Below are positions 22,257-31,531 of a stretch of 64,000 nucleotides of DNA, one piece after another (positions within the stretch are counted from its first letter, which is position 1; every line of letters begins with the position of its first letter). The notes beneath the pieces were generated by a model. It was not told the origin of the DNA, did no database searches, and saw only the letters and a list, made by a program, of their open reading frames with translations. Source of the DNA: Alicyclobacillus acidocaldarius subsp. acidocaldarius Tc-4-1 (GTDB lineage: Bacteria > Bacillota > Bacilli > Alicyclobacillales > Alicyclobacillaceae); the NCBI RefSeq assembly GCF_000219875.1, contig NC_017167.1, positions 2,133,572-2,197,571 on the forward strand, in the 5' to 3' direction. The position numbers were made by a program, and so were the translations under genes.

Positions 22257-24023
22257 CTAGATCAGAAAACGGCCGATGAGAGATTGAAGATCCTGTGCTC
22301 GCGAACTGAGTGATGCAGCAGTAGATGCAATTTCCTGCATCGAACTCGCTTGTTGCTGAGAAGCGGCCACCACGCTCTCCGACTCGCGGGCGGCCTGTTG
22401 CGCCAGTTCCACCACCACGGCCATGTCGCTCGACATGTGATCCGCCTGGGCGACGATGGTTTTGGTGGCTTCTGCAACCTCTTCGGCGCCTGATGCCACT
22501 TCCGCCATGGAGGTCCTGATTCGCGCGAACGTCCGCTTCGTCTCGTCGGCAACGGACGCGCCGGCGTCCACTTCCGCGGTGACCGCCTGAATGGATTGGG
22601 CCACCTCGTTCATGGAGCGAACGACGCGATCGACAATGCCGTGAATCTCGCGCGCCGCGTCGGCGGACGCCTTGGACAGGCTCCTGACCTCCTCGGCTAC
22701 GACGGCAAACCCGCGGCCGTGATCGCCCGCGCGGGCGGCCTCGATGGCCGCGTTCAGCGCCAAGAGGTTGGTCTCGTCGGCGATGTGCATGATGGCCGCA
22801 ACAATCTGCCGAACGCTTTCCGAAGCCTCCGCCGTCTTACGCATGACCTCCGCAGCATCGGTGGCGCGTTGCCGGATGGCCTCCATCTGGCGCGCCATCG
22901 CGTCCATGACCTGCGTTCCCGCCTCCGCTTCGCCATCGGTCCGCTCAGCGGTCTGATGCAGACCTTCTGCGAGGCGCGACACCTTGCCGATCTCGGCCTG
23001 AACCTGGGACACGGCGCTTGACGTGTCCTCAATCTGTTTCATCTGTTCCTCGGCGCCAGCCGCCACCTGCTCGATGGACCGCGCGATCTCGGTCGTCGTG
23101 CGCATCAGTTCGTCCGAACTCGCCGATAGCTCTTCGGCGCTCGTCGCCACGTGTTCAGAAGCGCCCGCGATGGCGCCGATGAGCGCCCTGAGATTGCCGA
23201 CGAGGTCGTTCCAGACGCGCGCGAGATCTTCGATCTCATCGCGTGTGCGCGCTTCGACGGGCCGGACGCGCAGGTCGCCCTGCGACACTCTGAGCGCCAT
23301 CTGGCGGAGCCGCACGATGGGGCCCGATATCGTGATGGCGAGCGTCGCACTGCCGGCGAGACCTATGGCGATGGCGACCAGCGCCACGACCGTGCTCCAG
23401 ACGAAGGTCTGCACGAGCAGGCGATTGACGTTCGCGGCGGCCGCGTTTTTGACCGCCTGCTCGTCCTGTGTGAACTCCGACAGGCTCTGGATCAAGGGCT
23501 GCAGCGTGTTGTTGGTGAACATCGCCTGCGCGTCGGACAGGCTCGTCGACGCTAGGCGGAAAGCGGTCTCATTTTGATCCAAGATCTGCTGCCACTCCGA
23601 CTGGAACAGGTCGAGGATGGCCTTGTCGGTGGCATTGACGGGTTCGCGCTGCAAGACGCTCAGATCCTGTTGCACGCGCGCGAGATCGTTCTGGTAATCC
23701 TGAAGGTTGAACTGGGCGTTGTCGCCGTTCGGCGTGAGCAGATAAAGCGCCGCGTCGTTGTCCGCGGTCACGATGTCGTCATCAAACTGCCGAATGAGGT
23801 TTAGCACCGTGTCCGCCTGCTCGAGCTTTCGAACCGACTGGTGCAGTTGGCTGACCAGGATGCCGTTCACGACGCCGAGGGCGACGAGAAGGAGGGTCAC
23901 GAGGCCGGTATTGACGAGGAACTTTTGACGAATGTTCAGCGTCGGCAACAGATCCACGAACCGCTGACCGAGCTTGCGAAGGCGCGTGTCTGCGCGCGCT
24001 GGGATGTCGTCATAGGTGGACAT
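22257..24023 (-). CDS. Methyl-accepting chemotaxis protein
   Basis: A 588-residue transmembrane receptor. Membrane segments are near residues 35-57 ([16 protein letters not shown]) and 205-235 ([20 protein letters not shown]), enclosing a helical extracytoplasmic sensor of about 150 residues. A HAMP domain ([16 protein letters not shown]) follows, then the signalling coiled coil with its hairpin tip [20 protein letters not shown] and [25 protein letters not shown] 24023 has GGAGGT upstream. No che genes lie nearby and the ligand is not predictable. Confidence 0.95.
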   Translation of the reverse strand: MSTYDDIPARADTRLRKLGQRFVDLLPTLNIRQKFLVNTGLVTLLLVALGVVNGILVSQLHQSVRKLEQADTVLNLIRQFDDDIVTADNDAALYLLTPNGDNAQFNLQDYQNDLARVQQDLSVLQREPVNATDKAILDLFQSEWQQILDQNETAFRLASTSLSDAQAMFTNNTLQPLIQSLSEFTQDEQAVKNAAAANVNRLLVQTFVWSTVVALVAIAIGLAGSATLAITISGPIVRLRQMALRVSQGDLRVRPVEARTRDEIEDLARVWNDLVGNLRALIGAIAGASEHVATSAEELSASSDELMRTTTEIARSIEQVAAGAEEQMKQIEDTSSAVSQVQAEIGKVSRLAEGLHQTAERTDGEAEAGTQVMDAMARQMEAIRQRATDAAEVMRKTAEASESVRQIVAAIMHIADETNLLALNAAIEAARAGDHGRGFAVVAEEVRSLSKASADAAREIHGIVDRVVRSMNEVAQSIQAVTAEVDAGASVADETKRTFARIRTSMAEVASGAEEVAEATKTIVAQADHMSSDMAVVVELAQQAARESESVVAASQQQASSMQEIASTAASLSSRAQDLQSLIGRFLI

Positions 24024-24187
24024 GGCGGACCTCCAACCGAACGATTCGTCGACGCCACCGGACCGATGCCCGGCGTGCCATCGAGCCCTCTCCACCTATT
24101 CGGGATGACCGCCGAAATTCCTCCTCACCGCCTCACACGATTCAAGCCCGACGCCGCGTGGCGCCGGGCTCGGATCCGTCAAGGCGT

Positions 24188-24451
24188 TCACTCGAACGTA
24201 TCGCGCGACAGCAATTCCGCGAGTGTCTCTACCGCCCGCTCTGCGTCGCTCCCCTCGGCCTGCAGGGTGACCGATTCCCCGCGCGCAATGGCCATGGACA
24301 TCACGCCGAGGACGCTCTTCGCATCGACGAAATGACCGTTTTTCCCAATCCGAATCTGACTGGAAAACGATGACGCCCGCTTGACAAACTCCGCCGCTGG
24401 CCGCGCCGCGAGCCCCTGAGGAAGATTGACGGTCAGGACCTTTTCCACCAT
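24188..24451 (-). CDS. crh: Crh-like HPr paralogue lacking His15
   Basis: An 87-residue HPr-fold protein. Position 15, the phosphocarrier histidine in HPr, is alanine (GLAARPAA), while Ser46 and its surroundings (DAKSVLGVMSMAI) are intact. That is the pattern of Crh, which cannot carry phosphate for the PTS but can be phosphorylated at Ser46 by HPr kinase and act with CcpA in catabolite repression. B. subtilis Crh has Gln15. The ATG follows GAGGTG. It lies 18 bases after the sugar ABC ATPase gene and is probably in its operon. Confidence 0.85.
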   Translation of the reverse strand: MVEKVLTVNLPQGLAARPAAEFVKRASSFSSQIRIGKNGHFVDAKSVLGVMSMAIARGESVTLQAEGSDAERAVETLAELLSRDTFE

Positions 24452-24469
24452 GTCATCAACACCTCGACA

Positions 24470-25624
24470 TCACACCAAAGCTTCTTGACGTTCACCCGCA
24501 GGACCTGCGGCGAAGCCGATGGACTCCTCCGTCTCCGCGTCGAAGATGTGGATCTTGTTCAAGTCAATCGCGAGCTTGACCGAGCTTCCGACGTGGTAGA
24601 CGTGGCGCGGGTTCACGCGCGCGACGATCGTGTTCGGCCCGATGCTCGTGTGCAGATAGACCTCCGAGCCCATGTGTTCCACGACTTCCACCTGCATCTG
24701 CAGCACGGAGTCGGGATACGTCGTCATGAACACTTCCTCATCGTGCAGGTCTTCCGGCCGCACGCCGAGCACGACCGGCTTCCCAATGGCCCCCGACGCC
24801 TTCAGCACGCCGTAACGGCCCTCCGGCAGGCGCAGCGAAATGGAAGGCGCGCGGAAGTAGAACGCATCACCGTCCTGCACGATCTCGCCGCGAATAAAGT
24901 TCATGGCAGGAGACCCAATGAAGCCGGCGACAAACATGTTCTTCGGCTGGGAGTACACGACCTGCGGCGTATCCGCCTGCTGGATGACGCCGTCGCGCAT
25001 GACCACGATGCGATCGCCCATCGTCATGGCTTCCGTCTGATCATGTGTAACGTAAATGACGGTCGTTTGCAAGCGCTGATGGAGCTTGCGGATCTCCGCG
25101 CGCATCTGCACGCGCAGCTTCGCGTCCAGGTTCGACAGCGGCTCATCCATCAGGAACACCTGCGGCTCGCGCACAATGGCGCGACCCAACGCCACGCGCT
25201 GGCGCTGACCGCCGGAGAGCGCCTTCGGCTTCCGGTCGAGCAGGTGCGCAATGTCGAGGATCTTCGCCGCCTCCTGCACCCGCCGGTCGATCTCGGCCTT
25301 CGGCACCTTGCGCAGCTTCAGGCCGAACGCCATGTTCTGATACACCGTCATATGGGGATAGAGCGCGTAGTTTTGGAACACCATCGCGATGTCCCGATCC
25401 TTCGGCGGCACGTCGTTCACGCGGCGATCGCCGATATACAGGTTGCCCTCCGTGATGTCCTCGAGTCCAGCGATCATGCGAAGCGTCGTCGTCTTACCGC
25501 AGCCAGAGGGGCCGACGAACACGGTGAATTCCTTGTCCTGAATGTCGAGGTTGAAGTCCTTCACCGTCGGCTCCGTCTGGCCGGGATAGGTCTTGTAAAT
25601 GTGCTCGAGCAACACGCGAGCCAC
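24470..25624 (-). CDS. MsmX/UgpC-type sugar ABC transporter ATPase
   Basis: A 384-residue ATPase with Walker A VGPSGCGKTTTLR, Q-loop VFQNYALYPHMTV, signature LSGGQRQRVALGRA, Walker B VFLMDEPLSNLDAK and switch His (YVTHDQ). A C-terminal TOBE/MalK-like regulatory region follows (VLGVRPEDLHDEE). No permease or binding-protein genes are adjacent, so it is probably a shared ATPase serving several carbohydrate importers, as MsmX does. GTG 25624 follows AGGGAG. A cre-like box sits just upstream and crh just downstream. Confidence 0.9.
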   Translation of the reverse strand: MARVLLEHIYKTYPGQTEPTVKDFNLDIQDKEFTVFVGPSGCGKTTTLRMIAGLEDITEGNLYIGDRRVNDVPPKDRDIAMVFQNYALYPHMTVYQNMAFGLKLRKVPKAEIDRRVQEAAKILDIAHLLDRKPKALSGGQRQRVALGRAIVREPQVFLMDEPLSNLDAKLRVQMRAEIRKLHQRLQTTVIYVTHDQTEAMTMGDRIVVMRDGVIQQADTPQVVYSQPKNMFVAGFIGSPAMNFIRGEIVQDGDAFYFRAPSISLRLPEGRYGVLKASGAIGKPVVLGVRPEDLHDEEVFMTTYPDSVLQMQVEVVEHMGSEVYLHTSIGPNTIVARVNPRHVYHVGSSVKLAIDLNKIHIFDAETEESIGFAAGPAGERQEALV

Positions 25625-25662
25625 GCTATCAACTCCCTGTCAGAATGCTCATACCGAGCGTA

Positions 25663-25676
25663 GCAAAACGCTTTCA
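25663..25676 (-). promoter_or_regulatory. cre-like CcpA box upstream of the MsmX-type gene
   Basis: TGAAAGCGTTTTGC, read on the minus strand, fits the B. subtilis cre consensus at 12 of 14 positions, with both mismatches in the last two bases. It lies about 40 bases before the GTG. It is plausible because Crh is encoded in the same transcription unit, but one imperfect match can occur by chance. Confidence 0.4.
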
Positions 25677-25710
25677 CGATGGCCATGTGCAACTTGTACA
25701 GACCCTTGGC

Positions 25711-26784
25711 CTATTCGAGTGCAGATTGCCCCCGAAGAAGGGTCGCCGCGGCCAAGAGCGCGAACGCATCGGTGCCCCGGCGAACGTCGAACCCCGACAC
25801 ATCCCGCAGTTTCTCGATTCGCGCGAGCAGCGTGTTCCGGTGCATGTAGAGCGATCTCGCCGCTTCGCTGATGTTCAGATTGGATCGCACCATCGCCTCG
25901 GCGATCTCACCCCAGCCTGCGGGCCAGTCCTGGGTTTCTTCCTCCGAAATGGCCGACACAGCGCGCAAATAAGCCCTTCTCGACGGCTCGTCCAGCCATA
26001 GAAGGGCCATCCGCACAGGGTCGTCGCCAAACACTGCGGCCTCCGTGTTTCGCCGGACCGCCTCTCGCCGCGCTAGCTCGAGCGTCGCCACGCCGGCCGC
26101 TGCCTCCTGCGGTGTCCGAATGACGCCCGAGACGGCCACGCGCGCGTCAACCATCGCCTCACTTCGCAACGCGCTCGCGATTTGTTCCGCCAGCGCCGAA
26201 ATTCCGCGGACGTCCATCTCCGCGTGCCCAAGGGACAGCCAGGCGTGGCGAAGCGCGGCTCGTGGAACCGAAGCGATGGCCATCGAGAGGTGGGAAGACA
26301 GGTGCCAAGCCCCGACCTCGACGTACGCCTCGGTGACCTTCTTCACCATTTCGGCGCTCTCTCGGTGCTCCGCTGCGCCGCCGACGCGGGTCGTCCACTC
26401 GATGGCCACGAGGTGAGCCGGGCACGCGGAGAGAGGCAAGGATGCGGCGACCTGCTCAATCGGCTCGGCACACGCCAGCCCTGCGGCGGCTGCGACGAGA
26501 TCCTCCGCGGCGCATTGGCGAAGGCGTGCCACGGGCTCGGCATCCCCTTGCCCACGAGACGAAGACAGCACCCAGGTCAAAAACGCCCGTTCGCCGGGCG
26601 CGAGCGGCGTTCCGTCGACGCCGAGACGGTCCCCGACGCGCAAGTAGAGCGCGCCCTCCGGACTTTCCACCCATTCGCCGAGAGGCGCGTTGGGGAGCGA
26701 CGGTGTCCACGAGATCCACGCGCAGGGTTTTCCCAAGGCAGCAAAGAACCGCGACACCAACTCTGCTTCGAATTCCATGTTCAT
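25711..26784 (-). CDS. PucR/CdaR-type helix-turn-helix regulator
   Basis: A 357-residue protein whose C-terminus is the PucR HTH (NLNISEAARSLYMHRNTLLARIEKL). The middle (DARVAVSGVIRTPQEAAAGVATLELARREAV) resembles the GGDEF-like CdaR region. The N-terminal half is variable and probably senses a ligand. ATG 26784 follows GGGAG. It is transcribed toward the MsmX-type ATPase gene. Its targets are unknown; relatives activate genes for purine, sugar-acid or amino-acid breakdown. Confidence 0.8.
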   Translation of the reverse strand: MNMEFEAELVSRFFAALGKPCAWISWTPSLPNAPLGEWVESPEGALYLRVGDRLGVDGTPLAPGERAFLTWVLSSSRGQGDAEPVARLRQCAAEDLVAAAAGLACAEPIEQVAASLPLSACPAHLVAIEWTTRVGGAAEHRESAEMVKKVTEAYVEVGAWHLSSHLSMAIASVPRAALRHAWLSLGHAEMDVRGISALAEQIASALRSEAMVDARVAVSGVIRTPQEAAAGVATLELARREAVRRNTEAAVFGDDPVRMALLWLDEPSRRAYLRAVSAISEEETQDWPAGWGEIAEAMVRSNLNISEAARSLYMHRNTLLARIEKLRDVSGFDVRRGTDAFALLAAATLLRGQSALE

Positions 26785-26941
26785 CTTAGCTCCCACACGT
26801 CGAACGTTGGCATTTTCATCGATTCTAGCACGCCTGCGTTCAGCCGCACACATCTCCGAAAGCACGACGAGCGGGGCTCTCGCACCCCGCTCGCGCCCGT
26901 TCGTCTCTCGACAGGCTCCGTCCGCTCGATGCTGGAAGGAA

Positions 26942-28366
26942 TCAATAGTTGTCCTTCGGCATGACTTCGCGCCGCGCCACGCCCGTACGGCGTGCGGCCT
27001 CGGCTACCGCGTCCGCGACTCGTTGAACAACCGCTTGGTTAAAGACAGACGGAATAATGTAGTCCTCGCGCAACTCGTTCTCGCGGATGATAGACGCGAT
27101 GGCCTGTGCGGCTGCGAGCTTCATCTCCTCGTTGATGGTCGACGCGCGCGCCGCCAACGCCCCCTTGAACATGCCCGGGAAGCAGAGAAGGTTGTTGATC
27201 TGATTGGGGTAGTCGGATCGACCCGTGGCGAGCACGCGCACGTGCGGCGCCGCCAGTTCCGGTTCGATCTCCGGCGTCGGGTTGGCCATCGCGAAGACAA
27301 TCGGATCCGGCGCCATCTTCTTGATGTGATCAACCGTCAGCACGCCAGGTCCCGACACGCCGATGAACACGTCCGCTCCCACGATGGCGTCGTCCAGGGT
27401 GCCCGTGATGTTGTCTGGATTCGTGTGCTCCTTGTACCAGTTCCAGATCTCGTTGTCGTACTGCTTGCCGCGGTGCAGAATGCCCTCGAGCGTGACGCCG
27501 ATGATGTTCTTCACCCCGGCGGACAAAAGCATCTTGGTGCAGGCCACACCCGCGGCGCCGATGCCGACGATCACGACCTTCATGTCCTCGAGCTTCTTCC
27601 CGACGAGCTTCGCCGCGTTCATCAGACCAGCCAACATGACGACTGCCGTCCCGTGCTGGTCGTCGTGGAAGACGGGGATATCGAGTTCCTGTTTCAGACG
27701 CTCCTCGATATAGAAACATCTCGGAGACGAGATATCCTCCAGATTGATGCCGCCAAACGCTGGCGCGATGCGCTTCACCGTCTCGACGATTTCGTCTGGA
27801 TCCTTCGTGTCGAGGCAGATGGGGAACGCGTCCACACCCGCAAACTGTTTGAACAACATGGCCTTGCCTTCCATCACCGGCATGGCCGCATACGGGCCGA
27901 TGTCCCCGAGGCCCAGCACCGCCGTGCCGTCCGAGACGACGGCCACCGTGTTGCGCTTGATGGTGAGCTGAAACGCCTTGGAGGGATCCTCGTGAATCGC
28001 CTCGCACACCCGCGCTACATGCGGCGTGTACACGCGCGAAAGATCCTCGCGGTTCTTCACCTGGATCTTCGGCACGACTTCGAGCTTGCCGCCCAAGTGA
28101 ACGAGGAAGGTCCGGTCGGACACCGCCACCACGTGGATCCCCGGCTCCGCGTCGAGCAACTCGGCGATCTGGCGGCCATGTTCGCGACTCGCCACGTTGA
28201 TGGTCACATCTCGCACCACCACGTCCTGCGTCACGCGGATCACGTCCACCGCCGCGATATCGCCGCCGGCGTTCCCGACCAAGCTCGCCACCTTCGCAAA
28301 CGTGTTGCCCTTGTTGGCGATTTCCAGTCGGTAAATCAGACTAATGCCACTCCGCTGAAACTCCAT
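26942..28366 (-). CDS. NAD(P)-dependent malic enzyme with N-terminal ACT domain
   Basis: A 474-residue enzyme that decarboxylates malate to pyruvate. The first ~90 residues form an ACT-like domain (YRLEIANKGNTFAKVASLVG), a possible amino-acid sensor. The catalytic part shows the Tyr region SRVYTPHVARVCEAI, Lys in VMEGKAMLFKQFA, the metal site GGINLEDISSPRCF, VFHDDQHGTAVV and a Rossmann loop (VVIVGIGAAGVACTKML). ATG 28366 follows GAGGAGG. Mqo lies just upstream, so two malate-consuming enzymes are adjacent. Cofactor preference cannot be read from sequence alone. Confidence 0.93.
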   Translation of the reverse strand: MEFQRSGISLIYRLEIANKGNTFAKVASLVGNAGGDIAAVDVIRVTQDVVVRDVTINVASREHGRQIAELLDAEPGIHVVAVSDRTFLVHLGGKLEVVPKIQVKNREDLSRVYTPHVARVCEAIHEDPSKAFQLTIKRNTVAVVSDGTAVLGLGDIGPYAAMPVMEGKAMLFKQFAGVDAFPICLDTKDPDEIVETVKRIAPAFGGINLEDISSPRCFYIEERLKQELDIPVFHDDQHGTAVVMLAGLMNAAKLVGKKLEDMKVVIVGIGAAGVACTKMLLSAGVKNIIGVTLEGILHRGKQYDNEIWNWYKEHTNPDNITGTLDDAIVGADVFIGVSGPGVLTVDHIKKMAPDPIVFAMANPTPEIEPELAAPHVRVLATGRSDYPNQINNLLCFPGMFKGALAARASTINEEMKLAAAQAIASIIRENELREDYIIPSVFNQAVVQRVADAVAEAARRTGVARREVMPKDNY

Positions 28367-28461
28367 GCGCGACCTCCTCTTCGCCGTCTCGGCTGGATAC
28401 GCCTAGTGTAACAGACGCTTGATTTTCAAGACAACGCGCCTTCCCGCCCGATCACAAAGGA

Positions 28462-28482
28462 CGCGCCAGACATGCTGGCGCG
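28462..28482 (-). terminator. Terminator hairpin after mqo
   Basis: A perfect eight-base stem (CGCGCCAG/CTGGCGCG, loop of five) begins 18 bases after the mqo stop. Only a weak T-stretch (TCCTTTG) follows. Confidence 0.55.
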
Positions 28483-28499
28483 CCCTCCTTGAGCATGGA

Positions 28500-29993
28500 T
28501 CACGCGTCCGTCCGAGCCTCCATCTGATGGAGCCCCAGGACCTCGGCCGTTTCGGCCTGGATGGAGCGCATCAAATCGGGCCTGTCGCGCAGCGTGACGC
28601 CGTACGACGGGATCATTTCGCGGATTTTGTTCTCCCACTCCGGCAGCCGGTCCGGGAAACACTTGCGAATGACCTCCAACATAATCGACACGACGACGGA
28701 AGCGCCCGGCGACGCGCCGAGCAGCGCTGCGATGGACCCGTCCTTCGCGCTCACGACCTCGGTGCCGAACTGAAGCTCGCCGCGCGGATGGCGCTTGATG
28801 ACCTGAACGCGCTGCCCCGCGACGACGAGGCGCCAATCCTCATCGCGCGCCGTGGGCACGAACTCGCGCAGCTCGTCCATGCGCTGCTTTTTCGTCAGCA
28901 TAAGCTGTCGGATGAGATACAGCGTCAGAGAAGCGTTCTTCGCGCCCGCGGCGAGCAGCGTCGACAAATTGTGAAGCTTGACCGACTTGAACAGGTCGAG
29001 CATGGAGCCCGTCTTCAAGAAGCGCGGCGAAAACCCGGCAAACGGTCCAAACAACACGTACTCCCGACCGCCGATGACGCGAGAGTCCAGATGTGGCACG
29101 GACATGGGGGGCGCGCCCACAGGAGCCTTGCCATACACCTTGGCGCGATGCTGGCGGACAATCTCGGGATTCTCGCAAACCATGAAAAGGCCGCTCACTG
29201 GGAAACCGCCGATGCCCTTCCCCTCTTCAATTCCGGATTTCTGCAGAAGCAGTAGACTCCATCCCCCGGCCCCGACGAAGACGAACTTCGACACGTGCTC
29301 ATAGGTGGTGCCGGTCTTGACATCGCGCACGCGGAGCTGCCACATGCCATCGCGCGTGCGCTTCAGGTCCTGGACCTCTTTCCCGCACTGCACGTCTACG
29401 CCTTCGCGCTCCAGGTAGTGGAACAGCATCCGGGTGAGCGCGCCAAAGTTCACGTCCGTTCCGGATGCAATCCACGTAGCGGCAATCGGGCGGTCCAGCT
29501 TCCGATCCTTCATCATCAGCGGAATCCATTCCCGGAGGCGCTCGGGATCCTCAGAGTATTCCATCCCTTGGAAGAGAGGGTGCTGAGACAACAACTGATG
29601 CCGTTTCTTCAAAAACGCCACGTTGGTCTCGCCCTGCACGAAGCTCATGTGCGGCACAGGCACGATAAAATCTCTCGGATGTTCGATGATGCCCTGTCGC
29701 ACGAGGAACGACCAAAATTGGCGAGAAACGAGGAACTGCTCGTTCACCTGAATGGCCTTGGAGATGTCGATGCTTCCATCTGGCTTTTCGACGGTGTAGT
29801 TCAGCTCGCAGAGCGCAGAGTGGCCTGTACCCGCGTTGTTCCACTCGTTGGAACTTTCCACAGCCACCTCGTCCAGGCGTTCGAACACGGTGATGGTCCA
29901 TTCAGGCGCAAGCTGTCGAAACAAGGTACCCAGCGTGGCACTCATGATGCCGCCACCAATCAGGGCGACATCCGATCTCGTCTTTCCGTCCAT
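28500..29993 (-). CDS. mqo: Malate:quinone oxidoreductase
   Basis: A 497-residue FAD enzyme that oxidises malate to oxaloacetate and passes electrons to the quinone pool at the membrane. The FAD fold starts [18 protein letters not shown], followed by the Mqo signatures [22 protein letters not shown] and [35 protein letters not shown] lies near the C-terminus. ATG 29993 follows AAGGATGGG. It provides an irreversible alternative to NAD-dependent malate dehydrogenase. Confidence 0.95.
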   Translation of the reverse strand: MDGKTRSDVALIGGGIMSATLGTLFRQLAPEWTITVFERLDEVAVESSNEWNNAGTGHSALCELNYTVEKPDGSIDISKAIQVNEQFLVSRQFWSFLVRQGIIEHPRDFIVPVPHMSFVQGETNVAFLKKRHQLLSQHPLFQGMEYSEDPERLREWIPLMMKDRKLDRPIAATWIASGTDVNFGALTRMLFHYLEREGVDVQCGKEVQDLKRTRDGMWQLRVRDVKTGTTYEHVSKFVFVGAGGWSLLLLQKSGIEEGKGIGGFPVSGLFMVCENPEIVRQHRAKVYGKAPVGAPPMSVPHLDSRVIGGREYVLFGPFAGFSPRFLKTGSMLDLFKSVKLHNLSTLLAAGAKNASLTLYLIRQLMLTKKQRMDELREFVPTARDEDWRLVVAGQRVQVIKRHPRGELQFGTEVVSAKDGSIAALLGASPGASVVVSIMLEVIRKCFPDRLPEWENKIREMIPSYGVTLRDRPDLMRSIQAETAEVLGLHQMEARTDA

Positions 29994-30193
29994 GTCGATC
30001 CCATCCTTATGCTGATGCGAGCCCGCCTTGACACGCGGCGCAAACCAAACTGTCCGACCTTCGGCGCTGCGACACCTTCGCGCCGAAAACAAGCGGTTTC
30101 CGCGCCATTCAACGGATTTCGACAATCCGTATAGAGTATAAATCATCAGCGCGCGATTCGCGAATGCGCGGCATCCTTGGAGGCGCCATAGAA

Positions 30194-30226
30194 ACGGCGG
30201 GGTGCGGCCTGAGCCGCCCCCGCCGT
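30194..30226 (-). terminator. Terminator after odhB
   Basis: A GC-rich inverted repeat (about 14 paired bases with one mismatch, four-base loop) lies just past the odhB stop and is followed by TTTC on the minus strand. Confidence 0.65.
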
Positions 30227-30239
30227 CCAGGTTGGCATG

Positions 30240-31499
30240 TCAGCCTTCGAGCAACAGGGACTCGGGATCCTCGATCAGCCGCTTCACGGTCACCAAGAAG
30301 CTCACAGCCTCGGCCCCGTCGACAATGCGGTGATCGTACGAAAGCGCGATGTACATCATCGGGCGGATCTCGACCTGCCCATTCACCGCCACCGGGCGCT
30401 CTACGATGTTGTGCATCCCAAGGATGCCGACCTGGGGCGCGTTCAGAATCGGCGTCGAGAACAGCGAGCCAAACGTGCCGCCGTTCGTGATGGTGAAGGT
30501 CCCACCCTGCAACTCCTCGAGCGTCAGCTTGTTCGCGCGAGCGCGCGCGGCGAGATCGGCAATCTGCTGCTCGATCTCGGCAAACGTCAGGCGATCCGCG
30601 TTCCGAACCACCGGCACGACGAGGCCGCCCTCCGTCGCCACCGCGATGCCAATGTCGTAGTGGTGTTTCACAATCATGTCCTCGCCCTGAATCTCCGCGT
30701 TCAGGAGCGGGAACTGCTTCAGCGCGCCCACGACCGCCTTCGTGAAGAACGACATGTAGCCAAGCCCCACGCCGTACTTCTCGCGGAACGCGTCCTTGCG
30801 CCGCTTGCGGATCTCGATGACCCGGCTCATGTCCACTTCGTTGAACGTCGTCAGCATGGCCGCGGTGTGCTGCGCCTCCACCAGGCGCTTCGCGATAGTC
30901 GCGCGGCGACGCGACATCCTGATCCGTTCCTCATCCGGGCGCAGCGCCGACGGTGTCGCGGGCTGAGCGCTCGGAGCGGAAGTCGCCTGAGGCGCCGCAG
31001 GTGCCGATGGTTGGGCGCCCAGGCCCAAAGCGCCGGCCTGCACCTGACGGAGATCAATCCCCTGCGCGGCCGCAGCCCGCCGCAGCGACGGCGTCGGGCG
31101 CACCAGAAGTTCGCCCGGCACGGAGACCTGAGGCTGCGCCGAGGATGGCGCAGATGACGCGGACGGCGCCTGTGGTTGCACCTGCGGAGCGCTCGGCGCC
31201 GACGGCTTGACCTCCTGCGCCTGCGCTGCCGGAGCCGACTCCGAGGCAGGCGCAGACGGCGCCTGGCCCTCCGCAATCACAGCAATGACATCCCCTATCG
31301 CCACGGTATCCCCGACCTGCTTGAGGATCTGCGCCAGGACACCCGACTCCTCCGCTATGACCTCCACGTTGACCTTGTCCGTCTCCAGTTCCGCGATAGC
31401 CTCGCCCGACTCAACCGCATCCCCTTCGCGCTTGAGCCACTGTCCAATCGTCGCTTCCACAATCGACTCGCCTAGCGATGGAACCTTGACCTCTGCCAC
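30240..31499 (-). CDS. odhB: Dihydrolipoamide succinyltransferase (2-oxoglutarate dehydrogenase E2)
   Basis: A 419-residue E2. It has an N-terminal lipoyl domain with the modified Lys in [11 protein letters not shown], an Ala/Pro/Ser linker, a peripheral-subunit binding domain ([18 protein letters not shown]), a second linker and the acyltransferase core ending in the catalytic motif [15 protein letters not shown]. It transfers succinyl groups to CoA. GTG 31499 follows GGAGG and is 32 bases after odhA. The E3 gene is not in the window. Confidence 0.96.
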   Translation of the reverse strand: MAEVKVPSLGESIVEATIGQWLKREGDAVESGEAIAELETDKVNVEVIAEESGVLAQILKQVGDTVAIGDVIAVIAEGQAPSAPASESAPAAQAQEVKPSAPSAPQVQPQAPSASSAPSSAQPQVSVPGELLVRPTPSLRRAAAAQGIDLRQVQAGALGLGAQPSAPAAPQATSAPSAQPATPSALRPDEERIRMSRRRATIAKRLVEAQHTAAMLTTFNEVDMSRVIEIRKRRKDAFREKYGVGLGYMSFFTKAVVGALKQFPLLNAEIQGEDMIVKHHYDIGIAVATEGGLVVPVVRNADRLTFAEIEQQIADLAARARANKLTLEELQGGTFTITNGGTFGSLFSTPILNAPQVGILGMHNIVERPVAVNGQVEIRPMMYIALSYDHRIVDGAEAVSFLVTVKRLIEDPESLLLEG

Positions 31500-31531
31500 A
31501 ATGGCTTCCTCCCCGTATTCGGCATGCGCCC

